From Candidatus Sulfopaludibacter sp. SbA3 (GTDB taxonomy: Bacteria; Acidobacteriota; Terriglobia; Bryobacterales; Bryobacteraceae): a stretch of DNA of 9,580 bases. Below, piece after piece: positions 1-6,679 of the stretch. Every line of letters starts with the position of its first letter. The stretch's first letter is position 1. The DNA is taken from contig CAMAUG010000133.1 of assembly GCA_945861255.1 (NCBI GenBank), positions 1 through 9,580 on the forward strand. The letters run 5' to 3'. Position numbers and translations under genes: made by a program. The notes beneath the pieces are model-generated. The model was given only the letters and a program-made list of their open reading frames with translations. It was not told where the DNA came from and did no database searches.

Positions 1-58
1 AGTTAAACCAAACCAGTTAAACCAAACCAGTTAAACCAAACCAGTTAAACCAAACCAG
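1..58. repeat. 14-bp tandem repeat, four perfect copies
   Basis: The unit AGTTAAACCAAACC occurs four times without a mismatch (1-14, 15-28, 29-42, 43-56), followed by two more matching bases. It probably continues beyond the window. The stop codon of the leftward DUF1552 gene (complement of 45-47) lies in the unit at 43-56, so the array forms the 3' end and downstream region of that transcript. Each unit carries TAA on the minus strand. Because 14 is not a multiple of three, successive copies place stops in different frames. There are no spacers between copies, so it is a minisatellite and not a CRISPR. Confidence 0.95.
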
Positions 59-1391
59 GCAGCACTCCGGTGCTGTCGCCGATCGAATCCTGTTCGATCC
101 CGAAGATACGGAGCAGGCTCAGCAGCAGATTGCCGGTGGTTTGGGTTCGCGAGGGGAAAGCCAGGTGGCGGCCGCCCTTCAATTGCCCGCTTGCTCCACC
201 CAGGAGAATATGCGGCACGTCGTAATGCAGGTGTTGATTCGAATTCCCCATATTGGTGCCGTACAGAATCACCGAATGGTCCAGCAGGTTCCCGTCGCCA
301 TCGGGAATCGACTTCAACTTCGCGGCGTAGTAAGCCAGCATCTTCACGTGATATTGGTTGAGCCTGGCATAATCGGAGATGCGTTTGGGATCTTCGGCGT
401 GATGCGATCCACCGTGGAAGCTCATAGTGGTGCCGCTCTCCGGATACGTGCGGCCCGTCAGGTCGCGCGCGTAGAGAAGCGTCGAGACCCGTGTGATGTC
501 GCCCTGGAATGCCAGCGCCTGCAAATCGAATTGCAGTTTTATGTGATCGTCGAATGACTCCGGCACTCCGCTCGGAACCTCCGGCGACGGCACGGCGTTG
601 GATGCTTTGGCGGCGATCTGCAAGCGGCGCTCGATCTCGCGGATATCTTGCAAGTATTCGTCCAGGCGCACACGGTCGATTGCGCCCACATCCAGCTTGA
701 AACGGCCCATCGTCTTGGTGATGGAATCGAGAATGCTGCGATCCTGTTCGCGGCGCGCGGCACGCTCTTCGACGGTGCTGCCGTCACCGAACAGGCGCTC
801 GAAAATCACCTGCGGGTTGATCTCCATCGGCAGAGGCTTGGTGGGCGTGGCCCAGGAAATCGAGTTCGTATATGCGCAGCTGTAGCCTTCGCCGCAGTTG
901 CTGGAGTTCGCGCCCGGGTCGTCAATGCCGCATTGCAGCGACGGCAGCAGCGTGTCCTGACCGATGCGCTGGGCGATGATCTGATCGATGGTGGTTCCGT
1001 CGTAGATGTCGGCACCAGCCGTCTTTTTTGGTTTGTCGGCGCACAAGTACGCGGCGGCCACCCAGTGGTCGGCGCCGCTCACGCCCGGCGGCGGCTCGGC
1101 GGATTTCGAATACATGCCGCTGAGAATGACGGTCCGGTCCCGGAAGGGTTCCAGCGGACTCACGATTAGAGGAAACTCGAAGCCCGCGCCGGTGGTTTTC
1201 GGAACCCAATATCCCGGGGCCATCCCGTGCGGGACGAAGATGCCGGTGAAGCGTGTCTTGGGAACCGCGGCGGTGTTTGCAAGAGGCGTCTGGGCGGGCA
1301 ACATCGCGTCGAGCAGCGGGAGTGCAAGTGCGACCCCGGCACCGCGCAACATGGTGCGGCGGGACAGGTGTTTTTTTGTCGTGACCGTCAT
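45..1391 (-). CDS. Tat-exported DUF1552 family protein
   Basis: A 448-residue protein of the DUF1552 family, which is common in Acidobacteria, Planctomycetes and Verrucomicrobia and has no established biochemical role. The N-terminus has a twin-arginine signal: residues 9-17 read LSRRTMLRG, followed by a hydrophobic stretch at about 18-32, so the protein should leave the cytoplasm folded. Family-like segments are FVPHGM (52-57), SCAYTNSISW (171-180), a His-rich stretch SFHGGSHH (324-331) and DHSVILYGTNMGNSNQHLHYD (371-391). The His/Asp-rich C-terminal half resembles metal-binding hydrolase folds such as DUF1501, but that comparison is inference. The start is the ATG at 1391. It lies 11 bp after the stop of the DUF1592-type gene, so the two are almost certainly co-transcribed. 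The ribosome site is weak (AGG about 6 bases upstream). The stop codon falls inside the 14-bp tandem repeat. Confidence 0.93.
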   Translation of the reverse strand: MTVTTKKHLSRRTMLRGAGVALALPLLDAMLPAQTPLANTAAVPKTRFTGIFVPHGMAPGYWVPKTTGAGFEFPLIVSPLEPFRDRTVILSGMYSKSAEPPPGVSGADHWVAAAYLCADKPKKTAGADIYDGTTIDQIIAQRIGQDTLLPSLQCGIDDPGANSSNCGEGYSCAYTNSISWATPTKPLPMEINPQVIFERLFGDGSTVEERAARREQDRSILDSITKTMGRFKLDVGAIDRVRLDEYLQDIREIERRLQIAAKASNAVPSPEVPSGVPESFDDHIKLQFDLQALAFQGDITRVSTLLYARDLTGRTYPESGTTMSFHGGSHHAEDPKRISDYARLNQYHVKMLAYYAAKLKSIPDGDGNLLDHSVILYGTNMGNSNQHLHYDVPHILLGGASGQLKGGRHLAFPSRTQTTGNLLLSLLRIFGIEQDSIGDSTGVLPGLV

Positions 1392-1402
1392 TTCGCCTGC
1401 TA

Positions 1403-3802
1403 TTATCGTACCGCCGCCGCGCTCACTCCGCTGCTCTCCATTTCCTTCATGCTGCTCTGGAACGGCGGGCTCCGCACAATGTTCAAAACCAGCGATGAAA
1501 ACCGGTAGTTCTCGCGCTTGGCGTCCCGCGCAATCGATCTGACCACCGGCATGTCGTGATACTCGACGCCGCGCCCCAGCGCGTAGGTCAACAGCTTTTC
1601 CGTCACGGTGCGCACGTATTGATCGCTGTAACGCAGCAGCGCGCCGCGCAAGCTTGCTGGACCATCCAGGGGAGTGCCGTCGGAAAGCACGCCGGACGCG
1701 TCAATGGGACTGCCTCCATCCAGAGTGCGCCACGCCCCGACGGCGTCGAAGTTTTCGAGCGAGAACCCGATCGGGTCCATGATGCGGTGGCAGCCCACGC
1801 ACGCCGGATTGGCGCGATGTTCTTCCATCATCCGGCGCATGCTGGGTTCACGGCCCAGGTTGCCGCCCGTCAAGCCGCCTTCCTTGGGTTTCAGCGCCGG
1901 TACGTCAGGAGGCGGATCGGGAGGCGTCACGCCCAAAAACGTTTGCAGGAACCACTTGCCGCGCTGCACAGGTGAGGTTCGCCCCGCCTGCGAAGGCACC
2001 GTCAGCAGCGCTCCCTTGCCCAGCAGTCCGCGCCGCGCGTCAAACTCTGTGGTGAGCATCACGCGCCGGAAGTTCGATCCATAGATGTTCGGGATTCCAT
2101 AGTGCCGCGCCAGCCGCTCGTTCACGAAAGTGTAGTCGGCGGTCAGCAGATCCACAATGCTGCGATCTTCACGCATCACACTGGCAAACAGCATCTCCAC
2201 TTCGCGCCGGAAGGCTTGGCGCAGATTGTCGTCGAAATCGGGAAATAGCATTGTCACCGGGGCCTGGCTCTGCAAGCCGCGCAGGTTGAGCCACTGGCCG
2301 GTGAAGTTCGTGACCAGCGCTTGGGAGCGCCCGTCGGCCAGCATGCGGCGCACTTGCTTTTCAAGCACCGCCGGATTCCTGAGCTTGCCCTGTGTCGCTA
2401 ACCCCAGCAGTTCATCGTCGGGGATGGTGCTCCATAGGAAAAATGACAGCCGCGAAGCCAGTTCCAGATCGCTGATCCGCCATGTTTGGCCGGGCGCAAG
2501 GCTCGCCGGTTCGCGCTCCTTGCGGAACAGGAACTCGGGGTCGGCCAGAATGCGTTGCAGGGCCGCCTCAATGCCGGTCTCGAAATCTTTCTTGTTGCGG
2601 CCTGCCTGGTAGAAGCTCATCAATACTTCCAGATCCTGATCGCCCGAGGGCCGCCGGAATGCCCGCCGGGCCAGTTGCGCCAGGATCTGGCGCGCACACG
2701 CTGTTTCCTGGGACGCCTGCTTCGGTTGGCATACAAAAATGCGCCGCCGGCTCGCTGTATCCCGCGCGCCCTTCGCGTTGAACGGACCCGCGATCCTGAC
2801 GGTGCCCACGTGCGGGAAAAACGTGAAGCCCGGAATCCCCCCGGTCTCGATGGTGGAGCGCAGGAACTGCCCGTTATGATCGTTCACCGGCGCGTAGTTG
2901 GTGGCCAGGAACGTCACTCCGATCGCGTGCAGCCCGGCTTTCACTGGAATGCGGAGATCCACGGTCCCGGGCTCAAACACGGAGCCCGGCTGGGCCGCCG
3001 TCTCTTGATCCCAATCGAAAATTCCGACGCGTTCGCCGTCCACCAGAATTTCCAGCTTCTCCCCGGCGATGTCGCCGAACGCGCGCCCGTTGCCCATGTT
3101 GCCGCGCTTGACGGAGGTTACCTTGAAGGCGTACTCGCCGTCGGCTGGAAATTCGTGGCGGATCAGCATCCCGCCGCGCGTGCCGAAAGGCAGCCCTTCC
3201 ACGTGATAGTTCTGCGTGCTGTCTTCTGGAACCGCATACACCGTCTGCGTGGATGCCGTCACATCGCCGACCGCCAAACGGCTGATCTTCCCCGCTGCGG
3301 ACATGTAGCCTTCGAGCAACGCCGGGGAAACACCCAGTGCCCCCGCGATGTTGTCGAAGCCGTGCGTGGAATCGTCGGTGGGCAGGAACAGGGACGCGTC
3401 CACTTCCAGCGCCAACAGATCCCGAATGGCGTTGGCGTATTCGGTGCGGTTCAGCCGATGCAGGCCCGGCGGCGGCAGGCGCTGGGCAAGGTTGCGGTCG
3501 AGCTCCGTCTCAAGCCAGGTAGCCAAGGCGTCGCGCGCCGCCGCATCCAGCTTCGGCGCTCCCGCCGGCGGCATCAAGCCGGCACGCAGTTTACGCACGG
3601 CCTTTTCCCAGGTTTCCGCATCGGTTGAGACGTGCGAGAGGTCGAGCGACTCCAGCACCAGTCCGCCGGTTCTCAGCCGCTGGTTGTGGCACGTGAAGCA
3701 ATACTGCGTGAAGGTAGAGCGCGGCGCGGCAGGAGTCTGTGCAAATGAGGGCGTGGTCCCCACCGCCAAAACCGCCATTGCGAAAACCATCCAGACTCGC
3801 AT
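1403..3802 (-). CDS. Exported DUF1592-type multidomain protein with two haem-c motifs
   Basis: A 799-residue protein with the usual planctomycete/acidobacterial domain order. A Sec signal peptide spans about 1-22 (ends SFAQ). A PSCyt1-like cytochrome segment has CFTCH at 35-39. DUF1587 lies at about 113-177 (HRLNRTEYANAIRDLL), followed by a beta-rich region at about 205-300 that may be carbohydrate-binding-like. DUF1595 is at about 368-430, DUF1592 at about 440-570 (ELASRLSFFLWS), DUF1588 at about 588-690 and DUF1585 at about 715-790. A second haem motif, CVGCH, is at 668-672 and is followed by RIMDPIGFSLENFD, with Met675 close by. Both CxxCH motifs suggest a periplasmic c-type cytochrome. 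Substrate and electron partner are unknown. The start is the ATG at 3802, with a GAGGT ribosome site 8 bases upstream. It is the first gene of a two-gene operon with the DUF1552 gene, a recurrent pairing that suggests a shared task. Confidence 0.95.
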   Translation of the reverse strand: MRVWMVFAMAVLAVGTTPSFAQTPAAPRSTFTQYCFTCHNQRLRTGGLVLESLDLSHVSTDAETWEKAVRKLRAGLMPPAGAPKLDAAARDALATWLETELDRNLAQRLPPPGLHRLNRTEYANAIRDLLALEVDASLFLPTDDSTHGFDNIAGALGVSPALLEGYMSAAGKISRLAVGDVTASTQTVYAVPEDSTQNYHVEGLPFGTRGGMLIRHEFPADGEYAFKVTSVKRGNMGNGRAFGDIAGEKLEILVDGERVGIFDWDQETAAQPGSVFEPGTVDLRIPVKAGLHAIGVTFLATNYAPVNDHNGQFLRSTIETGGIPGFTFFPHVGTVRIAGPFNAKGARDTASRRRIFVCQPKQASQETACARQILAQLARRAFRRPSGDQDLEVLMSFYQAGRNKKDFETGIEAALQRILADPEFLFRKEREPASLAPGQTWRISDLELASRLSFFLWSTIPDDELLGLATQGKLRNPAVLEKQVRRMLADGRSQALVTNFTGQWLNLRGLQSQAPVTMLFPDFDDNLRQAFRREVEMLFASVMREDRSIVDLLTADYTFVNERLARHYGIPNIYGSNFRRVMLTTEFDARRGLLGKGALLTVPSQAGRTSPVQRGKWFLQTFLGVTPPDPPPDVPALKPKEGGLTGGNLGREPSMRRMMEEHRANPACVGCHRIMDPIGFSLENFDAVGAWRTLDGGSPIDASGVLSDGTPLDGPASLRGALLRYSDQYVRTVTEKLLTYALGRGVEYHDMPVVRSIARDAKRENYRFSSLVLNIVRSPPFQSSMKEMESSGVSAAAVR

Positions 3803-3810
3803 CCGAACAA

Positions 3811-3815
3811 ACCTC
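3811..3815 (-). promoter_or_regulatory. Ribosome binding site of the DUF1592-type gene
   Basis: On the minus strand GAGGT lies 8 bases upstream of the ATG at 3802. It supports that start, which also gives a complete Sec signal peptide. Confidence 0.6.
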
Positions 3816-3853
3816 GCCCTAGTTTAGCGCCGGACACTCACTTGCTGCCTGCT

Positions 3854-3879
3854 GTTATAGCACAAGTACTTCATTCCAA
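3854..3879 (-). promoter_or_regulatory. Candidate extended -10 promoter for the DUF1592-DUF1552 operon
   Basis: On the minus strand TGCTATAAC (complement of 3854-3862) matches an extended -10 box: TG, one base, then TATAAC. A weak -35-like TTGGAA (complement of 3874-3879) lies only 14 bases away, so recognition would depend mostly on the extended -10. Transcription would start near 3847 and give a leader of about 45 bases containing the GAGGT ribosome site. The call rests on motif matching alone. Confidence 0.4.
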
Positions 3880-3893
3880 CGGAATTCTGGGAC

Positions 3894-3906
3894 TAGAATA
3901 AGAGGC
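3894..3906 (+). promoter_or_regulatory. Candidate -10 box directly before the SRPBCC gene (possible leaderless start)
   Basis: TAGAAT at 3894-3899 differs from TATAAT at one base and ends 7 bases before the ATG at 3907. A transcript from it would begin at or next to the start codon. The only purine-rich ribosome-site-like stretch (AGAGG, 3901-3905) is one base from the ATG, too close to act normally. No convincing -35 box is visible. Confidence 0.3.
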
Positions 3907-4473
3907 ATGCGGAACCACCGGCTGATTCTTCTTGTCATCGTAATTTGTTCCCTGCCGCCGTCTTGCTTCGCGGAGGTGGCCGACTCCGGCACCGGCGGAT
4001 TCACCGTCAAGAATTCGTTCGCCATCCGAGCGCCCGCCGCCGAGGTGTACCGGAAGCTGGTCCGCAACGTCGGCGAATGGTGGGATCCTGCGCATAGCTT
4101 CTCCGGCGACGCACGCAATCTGAGCATTGAGGAACGCGCGGGCGGATGCTTCTGCGAGAAGCTTCCAGATCAGGGTGGCGTACGTCACATGGAAGTGGTG
4201 TTTCTGGCGCCCGGCAAACAAGTGGTGCTCTCCGGAGGCTTGGGGCCACTGCAATCGATCGCAGCGACGGGGAGCATGATCATCGGGCTGACCACCGTCA
4301 ACGGCGCGACGAAGTTGGATGTAACTTACTCCGTAGCGGGATATCTTCCCGCAGGCTTGAACACGTGGGCTGCACCGGTAGACGGGGTGTTGGCGCAACA
4401 ATTCACGCGGCTTAAGAACTTTGTTGAGACGGGCGACCCTAAAGGAGGAGTCGTCCCAGCAAAGTCGAAATAG
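3907..4473 (+). CDS. Exported SRPBCC (START-like) domain protein
   Basis: A 188-residue protein with a clear Sec signal peptide at 1-22 (hydrophobic LILLVIVICSL, likely cleavage after CFA). The mature part resembles a small SRPBCC/AHSA1-type helix-grip domain. FTVKNSFAIRAPAAEVYRKL at 32-51 fits the first strand and helix, VGEWWDPAHSFSGDA at 55-69 follows, and the central strands include EVVFLAPGKQVVL at 96-108. Members bind hydrophobic ligands in a cavity. Which ligand applies here cannot be read from the sequence. An exported form is less usual than the cytoplasmic ones. No earlier in-frame start exists, and the signal peptide fixes the ATG at 3907. The gene is divergent from the DUF1592 operon and separated from the next gene by 181 bp, so it is probably transcribed alone. 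Family assignment is by fold-like pattern and is moderately sure. Confidence 0.8.
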   Translation: MRNHRLILLVIVICSLPPSCFAEVADSGTGGFTVKNSFAIRAPAAEVYRKLVRNVGEWWDPAHSFSGDARNLSIEERAGGCFCEKLPDQGGVRHMEVVFLAPGKQVVLSGGLGPLQSIAATGSMIIGLTTVNGATKLDVTYSVAGYLPAGLNTWAAPVDGVLAQQFTRLKNFVETGDPKGGVVPAKSK

Positions 4474-4557
4474 CCCGCCGGTCCCGCCGATTCTGCACGG
4501 CCTGTCTCCGACGGATCAATTCGTGATTTTCCAGGGCCGGCTTCCATTTAGCATGGT

Positions 4558-4621
4558 CCCGGCCAAAGGGCGCGCCGCTGGCGGCAACCAGTTCGGCCCG
4601 GTGGCGCCAGCTTTGGCCCGG
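4558..4621. repeat. Imperfect inverted repeat with two stems and a short direct repeat
   Basis: GGCCAAAG (4561-4568) is complementary to CTTTGGCC (4611-4618), and GCTGGCG (4577-4583) is complementary to CGCCAGC (4605-4611). The two arms share base 4611. A bulge GGCGCGCC (4569-4576), itself palindromic, sits between the left arms. The loop is about 21 bases. The right part also forms an imperfect 20-bp direct repeat (4591-4610 and 4611-4630, 15 of 20 identical). There is no T-tract, so it is not a standard intrinsic terminator. It fills most of the non-coding stretch between the SRPBCC gene and the bacilliredoxin gene. Confidence 0.6.
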
Positions 4622-4639
4622 CGGCGCCCATCTGAAGTC

Positions 4640-4654
4640 TGCTAAATTTAAGGC
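4640..4654 (+). promoter_or_regulatory. Candidate extended -10 before the bacilliredoxin gene
   Basis: TGCTAAATT at 4640-4648 has the TG-N-TANNNT pattern and ends 6 bases before the GTG at 4655, with AAGG too close to the start to work as a normal ribosome site. This fits a leaderless or nearly leaderless transcript. No -35 box is apparent in the GC-rich sequence upstream. The call rests on motif matching alone. Confidence 0.3.
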
Positions 4655-5089
4655 GTGGCATACCCTGAACGATTCATTATCCCCATGCGGGAAGACTTGA
4701 CCCGGTTTGGCGTGGAGGAGGCGCGGACGCCCGCGGACGTGGATCGCTTCCTCGCTCCGGGGAGCGGCAGCGTTCTAATGGTGGTGAACTCCGTGTGCGG
4801 GTGCGCCGCGGGCAAGGCTCGGCCCGCCGTGGGCATGGCGCTAAAGAACACCGTGCGTCCGGACAAAGCCGCTACTGTGTTCGCAGGCGGCGATGACGAG
4901 GCCACGGCGCATCTGCGCGCTATCCTGCACGACTATCCGCCGTCTTCGCCCTCCATGGCCCTGTTCCAGGACGGCAAACCGGTGTTCATGCTGCACCGCC
5001 GCGACATTGAGGGCAGCGACCCCATCTCCATCTCGAGCAAGCTCACCGCCGCGTTCGAGAAGTTCTGCGCAGCGCCCGCCGGACGCTAA
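4655..5089 (+). CDS. BrxA/BrxB family bacilliredoxin
   Basis: A 144-residue thioredoxin-fold protein, the usual length of the BrxA/BrxB (YphP/YqiW) family. The active-site segment VVNSVCGCAAG carries the CGC motif (Cys48, Cys50). Further family features are the segment VTVFAG-like TVFAGGD (74-80), PSSPSMALFQDGKPV (96-110), the RRDIEG segment (115-120) and a C-terminal Cys138 in AAFEKFC. In Firmicutes these proteins reduce mixed disulfides between proteins and bacillithiol. The role here depends on whether the host makes bacillithiol, which the window does not show. It is cytoplasmic and has no signal peptide. The start is GTG at 4655, giving MAYPERF. It is followed after 39 bp by the ABC ATPase gene on the same strand, so co-transcription is likely. 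I cannot decide between BrxA and BrxB. Confidence 0.92.
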   Translation: MAYPERFIIPMREDLTRFGVEEARTPADVDRFLAPGSGSVLMVVNSVCGCAAGKARPAVGMALKNTVRPDKAATVFAGGDDEATAHLRAILHDYPPSSPSMALFQDGKPVFMLHRRDIEGSDPISISSKLTAAFEKFCAAPAGR

Positions 5090-5112
5090 AGTGGTTCGCG
5101 CCGCCGACGCCC

Positions 5113-5128
5113 TACACTTAAAGTAACC
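5113..5128 (+). promoter_or_regulatory. Possible internal -10 box before the ABC ATPase gene
   Basis: TACACT at 5113-5118 lies 10 bases before the ATG at 5129. The 39-bp gap has no recognisable ribosome site, so translation starts either by coupling or on a very short leader. The same hexamer TACACT recurs upstream of the gene at 7679. The evidence is weak. Confidence 0.2.
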
Positions 5129-5905
5129 ATGAGTGCGTCCGGGATCTCGACCGGTGGCGTGGCGCTGCACCTCAACGGCATCCGCCGCGAGTTTGAGAAT
5201 CCCTCCGGCCGCGGCAAGCTGGTGGTGATCGATGGTTTGGACCTGAGCGTGGATGCGGGCGAGTTCCTGGCCATACTGGGGCCTTCCGGTTGCGGGAAAT
5301 CCACACTTCTGCGCATCATTGCGAGGCTCTCCAAGCCTGACGGCGGAGCGATCCGGCTGGAACCCGACAGCGACCGGTTCCAAACTTCGTTTGTGTTTCA
5401 GGACGCCCACCTGCTGCCGTGGCGCACCGTGCTCGACAACGCGGCTTTGCCTCTGGAGCTGATGGGCGTCGAGCGCGAGGAACGCCACGCCAGGGCCCGG
5501 CGGGAGCTGGCGCTGATCGGCTTGGGCGACACCACGGATCGCTATCCGGCGCAACTTTCGGGCGGCATGCGCATGCGAGTGTCGCTGGCGCGGGCCTTGG
5601 TCACCGAGCCTCGCCTGCTGCTGCTGGACGAGCCCTTCGCCGCGCTGGATGAGATCACTCGCCACAAGCTGGACTTACAGCTGCGCGGATTGTGGCGTGA
5701 CCGCGGAATAACAGTGATCTTCGTGACCCACTCCATTTCAGAAGCCGCGTTCCTGGCGAACCGCTCCGTGGTGCTGGCGCGCAGGGGCGGCAGGATCAAA
5801 CTCGACCGCCGCCTGGATCTGCCGGAGCGCAATGACGAGCTGCGCCTGGACCCGCGCTATGGGCAGGAGATGAAAATATTGCTGCAAGCGATGGAGGAAG
5901 AATAG
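5129..5905 (+). CDS. NitT/TauT-type ABC transporter ATP-binding protein
   Basis: A 258-residue nucleotide-binding subunit with all catalytic motifs intact: Walker A GPSGCGKST (51-59), Q-loop Gln91 (FVFQDAHLLPW), signature LSGGM (143-147), Walker B LLLLDEP (163-169), D-loop ALDE (172-175) and switch His201. The Q-loop context FQDAHLLPWRTVLDN and signature context SGGMRMRVSLARAL are typical of the nitrate/sulfonate/taurine importer class (SsuB, TauB, NrtD relatives). Riboflavin and pyrimidine-precursor importers use the same class, so the substrate cannot be fixed. It energises the permease encoded 4 bp downstream. The ATG at 5129 is the first in-frame start giving the usual N-terminal strand. 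No binding-protein gene is present. Confidence 0.95.
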   Translation: MSASGISTGGVALHLNGIRREFENPSGRGKLVVIDGLDLSVDAGEFLAILGPSGCGKSTLLRIIARLSKPDGGAIRLEPDSDRFQTSFVFQDAHLLPWRTVLDNAALPLELMGVEREERHARARRELALIGLGDTTDRYPAQLSGGMRMRVSLARALVTEPRLLLLDEPFAALDEITRHKLDLQLRGLWRDRGITVIFVTHSISEAAFLANRSVVLARRGGRIKLDRRLDLPERNDELRLDPRYGQEMKILLQAMEEE

Positions 5906-5909
5906 GAAG

Positions 5910-6665
5910 GTGAGAAGCCTCAAATCCGCCATCCCCGCGCTGGTTCCGTTCGTCGTAGTGACGGCTGCCGCGGAGTTGGCCGTGCGCCAGGGCTGGGTGC
6001 GCGCCTACTTGATTCCCGCGCCCAGTTCCGTAATGCGCGCCATGGTTCAAGATTCTGGCGAACTGCTGGGAGCGATCACCGCGACCTCCATCAGTGCGAT
6101 CACCGGATTCCTGCTGAGCACGGTAATAGGCATCGCCGTGGCTGTGTTTCTTTCCTCATCGCGCGCGATCCAGCGGGCATTCTACCCCTATGCCGTGTTT
6201 TTTCAGACGGTGCCGATTATCGCCATCGCGCCGCTGCTGGTCATCTGGTTCGGCTACGGCACGCGCACCGTGGTGGCGTCGGCATTCGTGGTGTCCATCT
6301 TTCCGGTAATCGCGAACACGTTGGCGGGAATCCTGTCCACGGAGCCGGCACTGCGCGACCTGTTCCGCCTGTATGGCGCGTCCCGGAAAGCGACGCTGTT
6401 CAAGCTTCGCTTCCCGGCGGCGCTGCCGCAGATCCTAACCGGGCTGCGCGTGGCTTCAGGACTGGCGGTGATCGGCGCGATCGTGGGCGAATTCATCGGC
6501 GGACAGGGCCTGGGATCGGTCGTGGACGTGGCGCGCACCCAGCAGCGCGTCGACAAAGTATTCGCGGCCGTGCTGCTGGCATCGGTGTTAGGGCTGGCGC
6601 TTTTCGGACTGATCAATCTGGTGAGCTACATCACGCTACGCCGATGGCATGCGTCGGAGCAGTAA
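5910..6665 (+). CDS. NitT/TauT-type ABC transporter permease
   Basis: A 251-residue integral membrane subunit of the BPD_transp_1 class (SsuC/TauC-like). About six membrane segments are visible, at roughly 8-22, 60-82, 96-115, 119-140, 183-200 and 218-242. The ATPase-docking EAA loop is at about 154-182 (LYGASRKATLFKLRFPAALP). PAPSSVMRAM at 36-45 and QTVPIIAIAPLLVIWFGYG at 99-117 are typical of the family. The start is GTG at 5910, 4 bp after the ATPase stop. A GGAGG at 5893-5897 inside the ATPase gene is 12 bases away, so translation is probably coupled. The unit should import a small anion, sulfonate or vitamin-like compound with a binding protein encoded elsewhere. The 3' end is 14 bp from the convergent gene. 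Confidence 0.95.
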   Translation: MRSLKSAIPALVPFVVVTAAAELAVRQGWVRAYLIPAPSSVMRAMVQDSGELLGAITATSISAITGFLLSTVIGIAVAVFLSSSRAIQRAFYPYAVFFQTVPIIAIAPLLVIWFGYGTRTVVASAFVVSIFPVIANTLAGILSTEPALRDLFRLYGASRKATLFKLRFPAALPQILTGLRVASGLAVIGAIVGEFIGGQGLGSVVDVARTQQRVDKVFAAVLLASVLGLALFGLINLVSYITLRRWHASEQ

Positions 6666-6679
6666 GCGAGAGATCGGCA

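Noticed and set aside
1..58. Possible CRISPR array at the window edge
   Set aside because: The units are 14 bp and directly abut, with no spacers and no cas genes nearby.
2486..3628. 380-residue open frame on the plus strand opposite the DUF1592-type gene
   Set aside because: It is the complement of a gene with clear domains. The translation is rich in Arg, Gly and Ala with no recognisable motif, as expected for a shadow frame in GC-rich DNA.
4441..4450. Near-perfect Shine-Dalgarno-like AAAGGAGGAG
   Set aside because: It lies at the 3' end of the SRPBCC coding region and no start codon with an open frame follows at a usable distance. It encodes Lys-Gly-Gly within the protein.
4421..4645. 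74-residue open frame overlapping the end of the SRPBCC gene and the spacer
   Set aside because: It begins inside a signal-peptide-bearing gene at a rare start codon, has no ribosome site at the right place and no recognisable sequence.
4841..5665. 274-residue open frame on the minus strand across the bacilliredoxin and ABC ATPase genes
   Set aside because: It covers two well-identified genes on the other strand, spans their junction and shows no family motif.
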